Source: Pirellulaceae bacterium
GTDB taxonomy: Bacteria > Planctomycetota > Planctomycetia > Pirellulales > Pirellulaceae
Assembly: GCA_029243025.1 (NCBI GenBank)
Contig: JAQWSU010000060.1
Coordinates: forward strand, 54,462 to 118,461
Direction: 5' to 3'
DNA length: 64,000 bases
A program made the translations under genes and the position numbers. Under the pieces are notes generated by a model. It searched no databases. It saw only the letters and a list, made by a program, of their open reading frames with translations, and was not told the origin of the DNA. Below are positions 35,916 through 44,955 of the stretch, piece after piece. Numbering within the stretch: the stretch's first letter is position 1; each line of letters opens with the position of its first letter.

Positions 35916-36347
35916 CTAATCACCTCGGCCTAAATCATCGTCGTAAGCCGCCAGGATTAAGTCTTGTTCACGTTGTTCGTGAGCGTTGTACAAATCGCTA
36001 AACTTCTGAAACATTTGTTCGAGTGCGTCCCTCTCTTGCCGGCCAAGATTTTCGGATTTGGCTTGTTCGCAAAGTGTGTTGAGGAGTTTCAAAAGTTGCT
36101 CATGATCTTGCCGCAACAGGTCGATGGCGTGCTGGAGTCGCGGTGCCATGGCGATCAAGCTGTTGAATAGTTCATTTTCCACCTCCTCCTGGAATCGAGC
36201 CGTGACATGTTGTTGTAGTCGATCCAGCAGGTCTGCTACTTCTGACGCGGCTGTTTGCTGCTCTGGTAGTGTTCGCTCTGCCGTTGCCAGCAGTTCATCG
36301 ATGATTGCGTGATTATTTCGGATCAACAAATAGGTTTCATGTTTCAT
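35916..36347 (-). CDS. hemerythrin-like HHE domain protein
   Basis: A 143-residue four-helix protein with the metal-ligand pattern of hemerythrins: N-N-H-A-I-I-D-E-L, Q-Q-H-V-T-A-R-F-Q-E-E-V-E-N-E, R-Q-D-H-E-Q-L-L and N-A-H-E-Q-R-E-Q-D. These would hold a di-iron centre for oxygen, NO or stress sensing. The start is the Met at 36347; upstream Met at 36392 is in frame but adds no motif. It sits between the stress genes and the sulfatase cluster. Confidence 0.83.
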   Translation of the reverse strand: MKHETYLLIRNNHAIIDELLATAERTLPEQQTAASEVADLLDRLQQHVTARFQEEVENELFNSLIAMAPRLQHAIDLLRQDHEQLLKLLNTLCEQAKSENLGRQERDALEQMFQKFSDLYNAHEQREQDLILAAYDDDLGRGD

Positions 36348-36407
36348 TGTTTTTCGCTGTTGGAATAGCGTCCTGGGGTCGTTGGAGTCCAAAGGAGTCG
36401 GAGAATT

Positions 36408-37916
36408 TTAGGGAGCAGTTAGGCCTGCTTGGACCATCCGCTTCTTTGACCAACGAGGTCGTCGGCGAGCAGCGGTTGGGGTGCCTGTGACGCGATCGAA
36501 CTCGTCAGCAGTTCGCATTTTTGGGATTTGATCGTTGGTGCGTTGTTTCCACTCGGCGAGCGCCGTGCGGTGAATTCTTAATTCTTCTTGATATTTGGCG
36601 GATCCGGACAGATTGTTAAGTTCAAACGGATCTGACTTAAGATCGTAAAGTTCTTCTGACGGTCTTGGTTTGACGAAGCATTGTTGTTGATTGTGGGCCA
36701 GTTGCCCGATGGTTGCCAATCGTTTCATCTCGACGTAGGTCGGACTGCGAACTGCGTCTGCGGGGGGCGTATTGGGCAGATCGTTGTAGACATTGTGAAT
36801 GTATTTGAATTGTTTTGAGCGAGCTGCTCGGGAGTGATCTTCGAAGTCGTGCCAATTTTTTTCGGCGAACACATAATCGCGAATCGATTGGTCTGGTTGA
36901 GTGAGCAAGTTCTGGAAATTGCGACCATCCATCTTCGGGTCTGGTGGTAGACCCGCGAGGTGAAGTATTGTAGGTCCGATGTCGACAGAGCTGACCAATT
37001 GTTCGCAACGCGAGCCGGCTGAGATCTTAACCGGCCAGCGGATCATGAGCGGAGTGCGAATACCGCTGTCGTATAAAGTGGTCTTGTCACGTGGAAACGG
37101 ACGTCCGTTGTCACTCAGGAAAATTACAACCGTGTTACGACTCAACTGCTGTCGTTCCAGTTCGTCGAGCACTCCTCCAATATATTGATCGAGGCGAGCG
37201 ATTTCGTTGTAATAGCGAGCATAATCGGCTCTGACTTTGTCGGTATCTGGATGGTAGGGCGGCAAACGCACGGTGGCCGGTTCGTGCGGAGAATCAGAAA
37301 TCTGCTTGTCATAAGGTCGATGAGGATCGACAGCAGCCAACCAGAGGAAAAAAGGTCGGTCCTTGGGGCGGAGTTCTAGAAGACGAAGCCAGTCCGTACA
37401 TCCGCTCTTTGCTTCACCCACTGCGCTTTCCTGGAAAGTGCCCGATGCTCCTGATGTGCCGCTTGGTAATTGGAAGCCTGAGGTGTCTACTTCGTGGATC
37501 AAATCAAACCGATCTCGGACCTGATTGCCCAGGTGCCATTTTCCGGCCGCTGCGGTCCAATAGCCCGCCTGCTTGAGTTGTTCTACGAAGGTTGACTGTT
37601 CTTTTGGCAAAGGCCAATGTAGTTCGTCGGCATCCGTGTTATGGGGGTAGCGACCGGTTAGCAAGCTTGCTCGACTTGGACTGCAAGAACTGATTGTTAA
37701 GAAAGCGCGATCGAAACAAATTCCCTCCCGGGCGAAACTATCCAGTCGTGGTGTCTTGACGATGGGATTACCAAATGCTCCGCAGTCATCCCAAGCCATG
37801 TCATCGGCGATGATCAAGACGAAGTTCGGACGATCGATCGAACCTGTGGGCATATCTGCCCAAGAGTTTGAACAAAGCCAGCAGACGATGAAGAAACCGG
37901 TAAATTGTCGAGTCAA
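36408..37916 (-). CDS. secreted sulfatase (formylglycine type)
   Basis: A 502-residue sulfatase with a signal peptide (G-F-F-I-V-C-W-L-C-S-N-S-W-A). The metal-site start N-F-V-L-I-I-A-D-D and the maturation motif C-S-P-S-R at C78 are intact, so C78 would become formylglycine; G-K-W-H-L-G and F-L-S-D-N-G also match. The start is a TTG at 37916 with GGAG seven bases upstream, just after the stop of the PhoD gene. The substrate is unknown; such enzymes act on sulfated polysaccharides in planctomycetes. Part of a sulfatase-phosphatase-sulfatase run. Confidence 0.92.
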   Translation of the reverse strand: MTRQFTGFFIVCWLCSNSWADMPTGSIDRPNFVLIIADDMAWDDCGAFGNPIVKTPRLDSFAREGICFDRAFLTISSCSPSRASLLTGRYPHNTDADELHWPLPKEQSTFVEQLKQAGYWTAAAGKWHLGNQVRDRFDLIHEVDTSGFQLPSGTSGASGTFQESAVGEAKSGCTDWLRLLELRPKDRPFFLWLAAVDPHRPYDKQISDSPHEPATVRLPPYHPDTDKVRADYARYYNEIARLDQYIGGVLDELERQQLSRNTVVIFLSDNGRPFPRDKTTLYDSGIRTPLMIRWPVKISAGSRCEQLVSSVDIGPTILHLAGLPPDPKMDGRNFQNLLTQPDQSIRDYVFAEKNWHDFEDHSRAARSKQFKYIHNVYNDLPNTPPADAVRSPTYVEMKRLATIGQLAHNQQQCFVKPRPSEELYDLKSDPFELNNLSGSAKYQEELRIHRTALAEWKQRTNDQIPKMRTADEFDRVTGTPTAARRRPRWSKKRMVQAGLTAP

Positions 37917-37917
37917 G

Positions 37918-39759
37918 TTATTGCTCCTTACGTGTATGAATCGTTTCGGAGTATTTCAGCGCGCCCGTTTTGCCGTCGAAGTATTGGAAAATCACGAAGG
38001 GCCGGGGAAACGCGACCCAACGAGTCCCGTCCTGTTGGGGAGGGTTGTTGAAAACATTTTTAACTTGCACGATGCAATAATGGGGAAAGAGCCGGTGCTT
38101 GCGGGGAATGTCGCTTAACACATAACTTGACCAGCGAATGTCGCATTTTCGCGGTCCGTACTGGAATTCACCGTTCGCCGGTCGCCCCCCTTCGTCTTCG
38201 ATTGGCCGGTGATTCACGGAGTTGTGAGGACCGGAGGCAAATTCCCAAACGTTGTCGGTAATCTTGATCGCAAAGCTATTGTGCAGATCGCCCGTCAGAA
38301 CGAACACGGGCGCGTCGAGTTGATCCCAGAAGTTAATTAGTTTTTCTCGGTCGTGTAAAAAAACTGTCCAAGCATCATCTTTGGCTGTTGCAAGATTTAA
38401 ATCGTCACCCCCGCCCGCTCCCACATGCGGAACCATGAAATTGACGGATGAAATAACGAATTGAAAGTCAGCGTCGCTTTGACCCATCGCTCGGATGAGC
38501 CAATCCATCTGTTGCCGACCAAGCATGGAAACATCTGGGCGGTTCGGTCGTGTGACATCGTGGAGATCCCGATGGGATCGCGTATCGAGAAAGAAAAAAT
38601 CACAGTTTGCGATTCGAAATTGTCCATACGTGCGTCGGCCAATGGAATAACTTGATTTGCCGGTTGCAACGGCTGCCGGTTGAATTCGCAAACGATGTTG
38701 ATCGATCACCTCAACGATTTCGTAGACACCATGATTGGGGTCAGCAGACGACGAATCCGGCTCAGGATCCAATACACCTGCCAACTGCCCGCCCCAGTGG
38801 ACGTGTAGATTTGCCAGCTGATTTAAGGGCATCTCTTGGAATTTCGCGGCGCCATCATAAAGCACATCCTGGTCTTTCGTGAGCGTGGCACTGCCAAAAT
38901 AGGCTGGCTGTTTGTGACGCAACGGATTGGACCAGGCCAGGTAGTCAAACCAAGCCCGCACGGCGATGTCACGAAAAACGGCGCGGCGGTCACGGAACCC
39001 CGCGGTCCCTGTGCCATAAATATCATTCAATGCTTCGTGATCATCATAGGTAAAGAAAGACGGAACGTGACGATGCCATTCGGCCAAGTTCGGTGCCCGA
39101 TCAAGATATTGTTTGTAGTTCTGCCAAACCCCGGTGATGCTGGGCGCTTGCTCAACGATTTTTGGGAGTGGGCTCTGTTGAGTTTGTGTTTTCCATTGGT
39201 TGACTGGGTAGTCCCGTTGCTCTTCGTAGAGCCAATCGCCATTGAGAATTGCAAAGTCAACCTTGTCTTTTACTTGTCGGTTAAGTGTGTCGTAGGTTGG
39301 TAAACTTGGCCCGGCACCCGATTCGGGTTGCTGATTGTTACCGCAGGCGAATTCGAAGGAAAAATTGAACAACCCTTTGGGGTTATGTTGTGGATCAATT
39401 CGTTTTTTTGCATCCGGAAAGGTCCGGAAAGATCCTCGTTGTGACGAGTCATGGTCCGGAGCAAAGATTTCGTAGAAATAATCGGTATTGGGTGCCAGGT
39501 TTTTCAGTGTCACGACACCGGTGCAATCGTCCTCGATCTTGGTGGGTTGCCGTTTGGATATTTGATCTAACTCGTCGGAGGAAGTCCCGTAGCGAACTTG
39601 GAGCGATGCGGGTTTCGATGTCCGAGCCCAAATGCTCATTGAATCGCTAGCGGGTCGTCCGAGGATGGGGCCGTGAGTGATCTCTTGAGCGAGGCAGGGA
39701 ATCGTCAGTAAACAGCAAATTAGCGAGAGTCCGCAGCGCGAAATAGGGCTCTTTGTCAT
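37918..39759 (-). CDS. PhoD-like alkaline phosphatase/phosphodiesterase
   Basis: A 613-residue secreted protein. A signal peptide (S-L-I-C-C-L-L-T-I-P-C-L-A-Q) precedes an N-terminal fibronectin-like PhoD domain (I-T-H-G-P-I-L-G-R, about 25-115). The metallophosphatase core follows with F-A-C-G-N-N-Q-Q, L-N-G-D-W-L-Y, Y-D-D-H-E and L-T-G-D-L-H-N. PhoD enzymes cleave phosphate mono- or diesters using calcium and iron. The catalytic H-x-H of the E. coli-like type is not obvious. It overlaps the intergenic space to the next sulfatase by one base, so the two are coupled. Confidence 0.88.
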   Translation of the reverse strand: MTKSPISRCGLSLICCLLTIPCLAQEITHGPILGRPASDSMSIWARTSKPASLQVRYGTSSDELDQISKRQPTKIEDDCTGVVTLKNLAPNTDYFYEIFAPDHDSSQRGSFRTFPDAKKRIDPQHNPKGLFNFSFEFACGNNQQPESGAGPSLPTYDTLNRQVKDKVDFAILNGDWLYEEQRDYPVNQWKTQTQQSPLPKIVEQAPSITGVWQNYKQYLDRAPNLAEWHRHVPSFFTYDDHEALNDIYGTGTAGFRDRRAVFRDIAVRAWFDYLAWSNPLRHKQPAYFGSATLTKDQDVLYDGAAKFQEMPLNQLANLHVHWGGQLAGVLDPEPDSSSADPNHGVYEIVEVIDQHRLRIQPAAVATGKSSYSIGRRTYGQFRIANCDFFFLDTRSHRDLHDVTRPNRPDVSMLGRQQMDWLIRAMGQSDADFQFVISSVNFMVPHVGAGGGDDLNLATAKDDAWTVFLHDREKLINFWDQLDAPVFVLTGDLHNSFAIKITDNVWEFASGPHNSVNHRPIEDEGGRPANGEFQYGPRKCDIRWSSYVLSDIPRKHRLFPHYCIVQVKNVFNNPPQQDGTRWVAFPRPFVIFQYFDGKTGALKYSETIHTRKEQ

Positions 39760-39805
39760 GCGATTTCCTTAATCTGTAACGCGCGAGGTTGTTAATCCGT
39801 GGTCA

Positions 39806-41215
39806 TCAATCCGGAACTCGACCCGATGCGTTCGTCTCGTTCAAGTAAATTGGATCGTACCTTGGCCAACCATCTTTTTCCGGGAAAGTGTCAACGATGG
39901 CTTCTAGATTTTTGCGAGCTGCTAGAACATTGGCGTCGACCGAATTAATCAGATTCGTAGACTCGGTTGGGTCTTGCTGCAGGTCATAAAGTTCGATTGG
40001 TTGCTGTTGTTGATCGATTCGCAACTTAAACCTCTTGTCGCGAATGACGCGATCCCGAAATTCAAACTGAGGGGCTACGCGTTGGCGAGTTTGATCAAAT
40101 CGTGCGGGTTGCCCACCCATTGCCATGATCCATTCACGAGGTGAGTCATCGGCATGTCCGAGAATCAGTGGCGCGAAGCTTTTGCCATCAATCACGGTGT
40201 TGTCGGGGAGCGATGCATGGGCTAAATCGATGAAGGTTGGAAATAAATCGCTGAAGTCCACCAACGCATCGGTTACCACCCCGGCCGGCACTTGTCCTGG
40301 CCCATAAACGATAAACGGTTGGCAAACACCTGCCTCGTTCGATTGGCCTTTGGCTCCCCGTACAGTTCGCCCGTTTCTCCGACCACTGATCCCACGGGCG
40401 CTACCATTGTCGGTCGTCCAAATCAGGATGGTATCTTCCGCAAGCCGGAGATCGTGAAGAGCGTTGAGTAGGCGACCGAGCAGCTGGTCTGTGTAGCGTA
40501 CCATGGCCCGATGTTTTTCTCGGGCGGTGGTCACGTGCCGTTCCGCCGGAGTGGTTGTCAAGGGACCGTGGGGAAGACACATCGGATAGTAAATAAGCAT
40601 CGGGTGGTGTCGATTGGCTTCCATGAAGTCGACAACAAACTGCGTGAAGACTTGGTCTCCAAACTCCGACTCGTAGATGCGACTGCCGTCTGAAGTGTGG
40701 AGATAGGGATCCCAGTAGCGTTGGCCACTGGCGGGATTTCCCTTTTCATAACCTGTCCACATGCAGTACTGATTAAATCCGTGTTCTCGCATCACTTCTG
40801 GGGCGACGCGGAAATCATTGATTTGCCATTTTCCAGCCGCGCAGGTTCGGTAACCTTGGCGGCGGAGTAATCGAGCAAAGCTCAAGTTATGGTTGGGGTC
40901 GAAGTGGCAGCCTTTTCCCCAGCGGGGTACGTCCCAATGGTTGATCCAACCATTTCTCCAAGGGTATTGTCCAGTCAGCAGGCAGGCTCGCGATGGCGTG
41001 CACTGCGGCATGGAATAGGCATTCTGAAATCGCATTCCTTCACGGGCAATGCGATCGACGTTTGGTGTTTCGATGTCGGTGGCGCCGTAGCAGCTAACCC
41101 ACTCTTTTCCCAAGTCATCGAGTAGGATCAAGATAATGTTGGGCGGGCGATCATCCGCGTGACTGCAAGTTGTCAGCAGGCAAAGGATGGCGAGTGAAAG
41201 GGCAAGGCGGAGCAT
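39806..41215 (-). CDS. secreted sulfatase (formylglycine type)
   Basis: A 469-residue sulfatase with a signal peptide (L-A-L-S-L-A-I-L-C-L-L-T-T-C). The metal site I-L-I-L-L-D-D-L-G and the C-T-P-S-R maturation motif at C72 are present, as are G-K-W-Q-I-N and T-D-N-G-S-A-R-G. It differs clearly from the neighbouring sulfatase, so the pair probably acts on different linkages. Substrate unknown. Confidence 0.92.
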   Translation of the reverse strand: MLRLALSLAILCLLTTCSHADDRPPNIILILLDDLGKEWVSCYGATDIETPNVDRIAREGMRFQNAYSMPQCTPSRACLLTGQYPWRNGWINHWDVPRWGKGCHFDPNHNLSFARLLRRQGYRTCAAGKWQINDFRVAPEVMREHGFNQYCMWTGYEKGNPASGQRYWDPYLHTSDGSRIYESEFGDQVFTQFVVDFMEANRHHPMLIYYPMCLPHGPLTTTPAERHVTTAREKHRAMVRYTDQLLGRLLNALHDLRLAEDTILIWTTDNGSARGISGRRNGRTVRGAKGQSNEAGVCQPFIVYGPGQVPAGVVTDALVDFSDLFPTFIDLAHASLPDNTVIDGKSFAPLILGHADDSPREWIMAMGGQPARFDQTRQRVAPQFEFRDRVIRDKRFKLRIDQQQQPIELYDLQQDPTESTNLINSVDANVLAARKNLEAIVDTFPEKDGWPRYDPIYLNETNASGRVPD

Positions 41216-41259
41216 TCGTTTGAGCCTATTGGAATGGCTTCTTCGTGAGGGCTTCTCAA

Positions 41260-42207
41260 TTACGGTTGAACGACTTGATCCTGGCTTCGCTTGGGCCAGC
41301 TGAAGGGGGGCCAGCTGAAGGGGGGCCGCGGTTCTTGGCCAAATCGTTTGAGGTGGGGTTGGTTCGTACGGCTCTCAGGCGGGGAGTACTGCCATGGCGT
41401 ATCCACAAAGATCTCCTTGATGAGCTCAAACAAGCGACGATCGTAACGTCGTAATTCATCACGCGTGTCGACATGATTATGATCGTGGTCAGGTGGGCGA
41501 TTCGTGCCGAAAAAGGACTGAACGCCTTCTGCCCAATACTCATCGGCGTTGTTCGCGGCGTAAGTTCCCTTCCAAAGGCCATGGGCAAGAGCCGCCTCAA
41601 AGCAGAACTCCAGCCGTTGCTGAAAAGTGGCATCGATTCGATCAAGACCCATCAGGTGGATCGCGTGCGCGAATTCATGAATCAGGATGTTTTCTGCGCC
41701 ATAAGGGTCGCCCGGGAATCGTAAGAGATTCTCTTCGCCACAGCTTACTGCGGGCCGATGCGGAGTCGGTCCGAGTCCCCGTGCTCGTCGGTCCCAGTAG
41801 TGAGTTGGCTTTAAATCAGAATGTTCCGGAATGTCCGTGGTCAATTCGTCAGCTGCCATCACGACGAATCGAACTCGGTTCGCTGCGAGTGCCTTTAGGA
41901 TATCGCCACGCTGTTTTAGCATTGAGCGGATCAGATGAGCCGCTTCTAGCATTGCCATGTCGCTAACCTTGGCTGAGGCGACAATCGGAAGATGTTCGAC
42001 AAGGACCTGTTTATGATAGAAGGGATCAAGTGAAAACGTGATACGTACCGAATCGGTTATTGCCGTGACCTCAGGACTTGTCTCGGCAGCCTCCGGAATC
42101 GTCGAAACCGAAAACAGGATGCCGATTGCCAATCCAGCATAAATCAAAAGCGCAGATTGATCGGCTTGGTACGGAAACGAAGCGATTGCAGTGCGAAGCC
42201 GGATCAC
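41260..42207 (-). CDS. putative zinc metallopeptidase (HExxH), anthrax-lethal-factor-like region
   Basis: A 315-residue protein with a membrane or signal segment (about 20-36) and a zinc-binding H-E-F-A-H motif in I-L-I-H-E-F-A-H-A-I-H near residue 175, followed after about 45 residues by W-A-E-G-V-Q-S-F-F, an E that could complete the gluzincin site. The C-terminus carries a duplicated P-P-F-S-W segment, produced by a 15-bp tandem repeat at about 41300-41332. A peptidase role is inferred; it follows the sulfatases on the same strand. Confidence 0.72.
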   Translation of the reverse strand: MIRLRTAIASFPYQADQSALLIYAGLAIGILFSVSTIPEAAETSPEVTAITDSVRITFSLDPFYHKQVLVEHLPIVASAKVSDMAMLEAAHLIRSMLKQRGDILKALAANRVRFVVMAADELTTDIPEHSDLKPTHYWDRRARGLGPTPHRPAVSCGEENLLRFPGDPYGAENILIHEFAHAIHLMGLDRIDATFQQRLEFCFEAALAHGLWKGTYAANNADEYWAEGVQSFFGTNRPPDHDHNHVDTRDELRRYDRRLFELIKEIFVDTPWQYSPPESRTNQPHLKRFGQEPRPPFSWPPFSWPKRSQDQVVQP

Positions 42208-42346
42208 GATCTTCGATGTCCCTAACCTTTTTTCGTTCGAAACAACAAGCAGACACGTTGTCTCCTTCCCGCATGCATGCCGAAAGGGTGCGTTTCACGG
42301 AGCATCCATTGTAGCAGGGAGTGACGGCTGTCGTCGGATGACGATG

Positions 42347-43696
42347 CTACTTTATTCGTTTTAGACGGACTTGGATCGTGCCTCGATTGTCGGCCAGTCC
42401 CAGCCAATTGTCGTGGCAACGTAGATAGACGAAGCCTTCGTGCGAGGTTCGTAGAAGTGCTTTGGAGCCGAGAATTCTTGGCGGCTGCAATTCGAAATCA
42501 TTCAGGATGACTGCTTCGAGTTGCCCATGCCCCGACTCATCTCCGTCGACATTCACTCGTGCAGCGTTTTTCGTGATCAACCAATCGCCAAGAGAAGTAA
42601 GTTGATAAGTCTCGTTGCGACCGACAAGAAGTTGGGTCGCTTGATAGCCTGCGTTCGCCTTCAGTTGTACCGTAATCGACTCGCCAATCTCGATCGAACT
42701 AAAGGTTTTTGACCAATTCCAGCGACAGAGATCGGCCCGATAGCCGTCACCAATGTTTTCCCCGAATTGTTTCAATTCGAAGTCGATGTTTTGCATGACT
42801 GGGCGAAAGAGGTCTTCAAATTTTACGCTGTTGTTGTTCAGAAATTGCCGCCCTAACATGCGAAAGCGTTTTTCATAATTTGGATTGTGATGCAGCAGGT
42901 AACAGAGTGCCCAACATTCAGCGTAAGCGACCTGTGCCGATCTGAGCCTTTTCGAATTGGTTGACTCCCAATTGTCGGTGGTAATATCAAAACCACTGTC
43001 CGCTCCGTTTTTATCCGTGTCTCGACCAATCATCTCGGAAATGGAAGCGGTGAAGTTTTCGCGCGCGAGTACCCGTTTTAGCGATAGGGGAGGGCCATTC
43101 TTTAACATGGAAAGTGTTTGTTCTCGACAAATGGCTCCGGTTTTCGGACTCGCATTCATCGCGAATAATTCCGCCATGCCTTCCCGATACCATTGTGGGC
43201 CGGCCGTTCCGAAAACTTGGAAGCAATAGGCATGGATGACTTCGTGTTCGACCACTCCTGGTTTTGTCGTCGCATAAATGCTTGTCTGCTTTACTACACC
43301 AGATTTGATCCTCTTCAAATCGAATACTGTTTCACCACCGACCAGCAAGAGTAGCTTGCGAGTGGACTCCTTCGGGAATGATTTCGCGGGCCAAGCTTCC
43401 AGGTCGTCGACCAAGTAACAGTGGATTTGTCCCTTTGAGCGACGTCCCCAGTAATTGATCCCAATTCTGAGCATCGATTCCATCTTCGACAGCCTGGCTT
43501 TGGCTGCGATCGCATCCAGATCGGTGTGAAGAATGAAATGGGTGGACCGAAGTTCACGAATCTGTTTTGGTTCCGCGGAACTCTCGCTGTCGTTCCCCCA
43601 ACAGCTGGGCTGTTGCAGGAAAACGACCGTTAGGATAATCGGAATGTGAAAAAAAAACGATTTTCGTCTTTGATTAATACGGGGCCCCGTTCGCAT
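42347..43696 (-). CDS. HExxH-type secreted protein, DUF1570-like
   Basis: A 449-residue protein with a hydrophobic leader (F-H-I-P-I-I-L-T-V-V-F-L). It has a zinc motif E-H-E-V-I-H-A-Y followed 18-20 residues later by Y-R-E-G-M-A-E, the gluzincin pattern found in DUF1570-like planctomycete proteins. The rest is beta-rich with no recognised domain. It may be a secreted or periplasmic peptidase. It lies about 140 bp upstream of the other HExxH gene. Confidence 0.72.
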   Translation of the reverse strand: MRTGPRINQRRKSFFFHIPIILTVVFLQQPSCWGNDSESSAEPKQIRELRSTHFILHTDLDAIAAKARLSKMESMLRIGINYWGRRSKGQIHCYLVDDLEAWPAKSFPKESTRKLLLLVGGETVFDLKRIKSGVVKQTSIYATTKPGVVEHEVIHAYCFQVFGTAGPQWYREGMAELFAMNASPKTGAICREQTLSMLKNGPPLSLKRVLARENFTASISEMIGRDTDKNGADSGFDITTDNWESTNSKRLRSAQVAYAECWALCYLLHHNPNYEKRFRMLGRQFLNNNSVKFEDLFRPVMQNIDFELKQFGENIGDGYRADLCRWNWSKTFSSIEIGESITVQLKANAGYQATQLLVGRNETYQLTSLGDWLITKNAARVNVDGDESGHGQLEAVILNDFELQPPRILGSKALLRTSHEGFVYLRCHDNWLGLADNRGTIQVRLKRIK

Positions 43697-44222
43697 CCAA
43701 GCAATTCTTTCGTCATGAGATTAAGTCAATGATGTGCTGCTTCAGCGGAATCTGCTCATGACGATAGACCGCGATCCAGGCGCAAATTTGCTTGCGGAAA
43801 GTAGCGAAATCTATCGACTCGGCTCGAGAATACGAACCTGCCTAGCCAGTTAGCGTTGTGACCGGACTGATGGTCCGCTCCACCGCAGCCAAAGAAATGG
43901 CATTGAACGCCTATTGTAGGTGAGTCTCTTCTATTCCTGTCCGCCGAAGTCTAAACCAGAGTCTCAACAACTACAAGGACAATTGTGCGCTGATTTCCTA
44001 ATTGGTTTTGATTTGAACAACTATCTGGAGCGGCCGTCATTGCCTGTGCTGAGATCTTAACAATTGCGGATAGAAACGCCGCGTCAGATGATTCCTGCAG
44101 GAGTCCGTTGTGAGTCGTGCGAGGGAATGTTTTGACGTTTTAAGAGACAATCTGTGGCCGCTATTTATCTGAATCGAAGCGGGACAGTACAATGACCAAG
44201 GACTTACTGGACGAGGTAGACC
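43697..44222. other. intergenic region without a supported gene
   Basis: About 525 bases separating two divergent genes. I see no gene, RNA, repeat or operator that I can support; it should hold the promoters of both neighbours. Confidence 0.5.
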
Positions 44223-44594
44223 ATGAACCGCGATGAAGACAAAGAGTCGTCCTACGTTGCTTCATTCGAACTCGAGTTTCGTGAGCAAGAGGAGGTCGGG
44301 CGTCGAGCGACCTTAAACGACGAACAGCTTGCACCTCGCTCGGGTTATCTCGTGGAACTAGGCGGACAGCCAATCAATTTGGATTACGTCGAGTTTCGGA
44401 TTCTGCGGTTTTTAGCAAAAACCCCTTATCGAGCTTACACGAAGAAACAAATTGTGCAGGCGGTGAGTAGCGAAGACCAACCGGTGGCCGAAGACGATAT
44501 TGGGGCCCACATCACGTCGCTTCGCGGTAAGCTCGGTCTGTTTAGCGACTACGTTCAATCCGTTCCGCATGTGGGATATCGCTTTAAAGCGTAG
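44223..44594 (+). CDS. orphan OmpR/PhoB-type DNA-binding protein
   Basis: A 123-residue protein. The last 95 residues are a complete OmpR/PhoB winged-helix domain: L-D-Y-V-E-F-R-I-L-R-F-L-A, Y-T-K-K-Q-I-V-Q-A-V, H-I-T-S-L-R-G-K-L, V-Q-S-V-P-H-V-G-Y-R-F. The receiver domain is absent; an acidic N-terminus of about 28 residues takes its place. It could act without phosphorylation or be a truncated response regulator; no neighbouring kinase is seen. Confidence 0.83.
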   Translation: MNRDEDKESSYVASFELEFREQEEVGRRATLNDEQLAPRSGYLVELGGQPINLDYVEFRILRFLAKTPYRAYTKKQIVQAVSSEDQPVAEDDIGAHITSLRGKLGLFSDYVQSVPHVGYRFKA

Positions 44595-44955
44595 CCGGCT
44601 GGGGCGTGATGCGAGTTTGACGCTTGTTTCGCCACGCTGTTGTCGCTCTCGGTTTGAGCGATGTGTCGCAAGCTTCCACCCGCTTCGGGTAACGATTTAT
44701 TGTTTTGGCAAGCTAAATGCCATTTCGAAAACGTCAGCGCATCGGTGTATGGCGAGAATCTTCGGTTTTTTTCTTGAGTCTGATGGGGCGGGCCGCTTGG
44801 TGCGCCGTTGAAGTCTGAGCTCGCGATGGGAGAGACGGTAGTTCATCTCAGAAGTTTGAGGATGGTACGAGTCCGCAACCGGTTGGCGGTTTATCCTCTG
44901 TCCGCGGTGTTGCTGGCGACCTGGGCTCGAAATTCAGTCGGCTGAGTTGGCCGAC
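44595..44955. other. intergenic region without a supported gene
   Basis: About 360 bases between the wHTH gene and the convergent TctA gene. No gene, RNA or clear terminator recognised. Confidence 0.5.
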
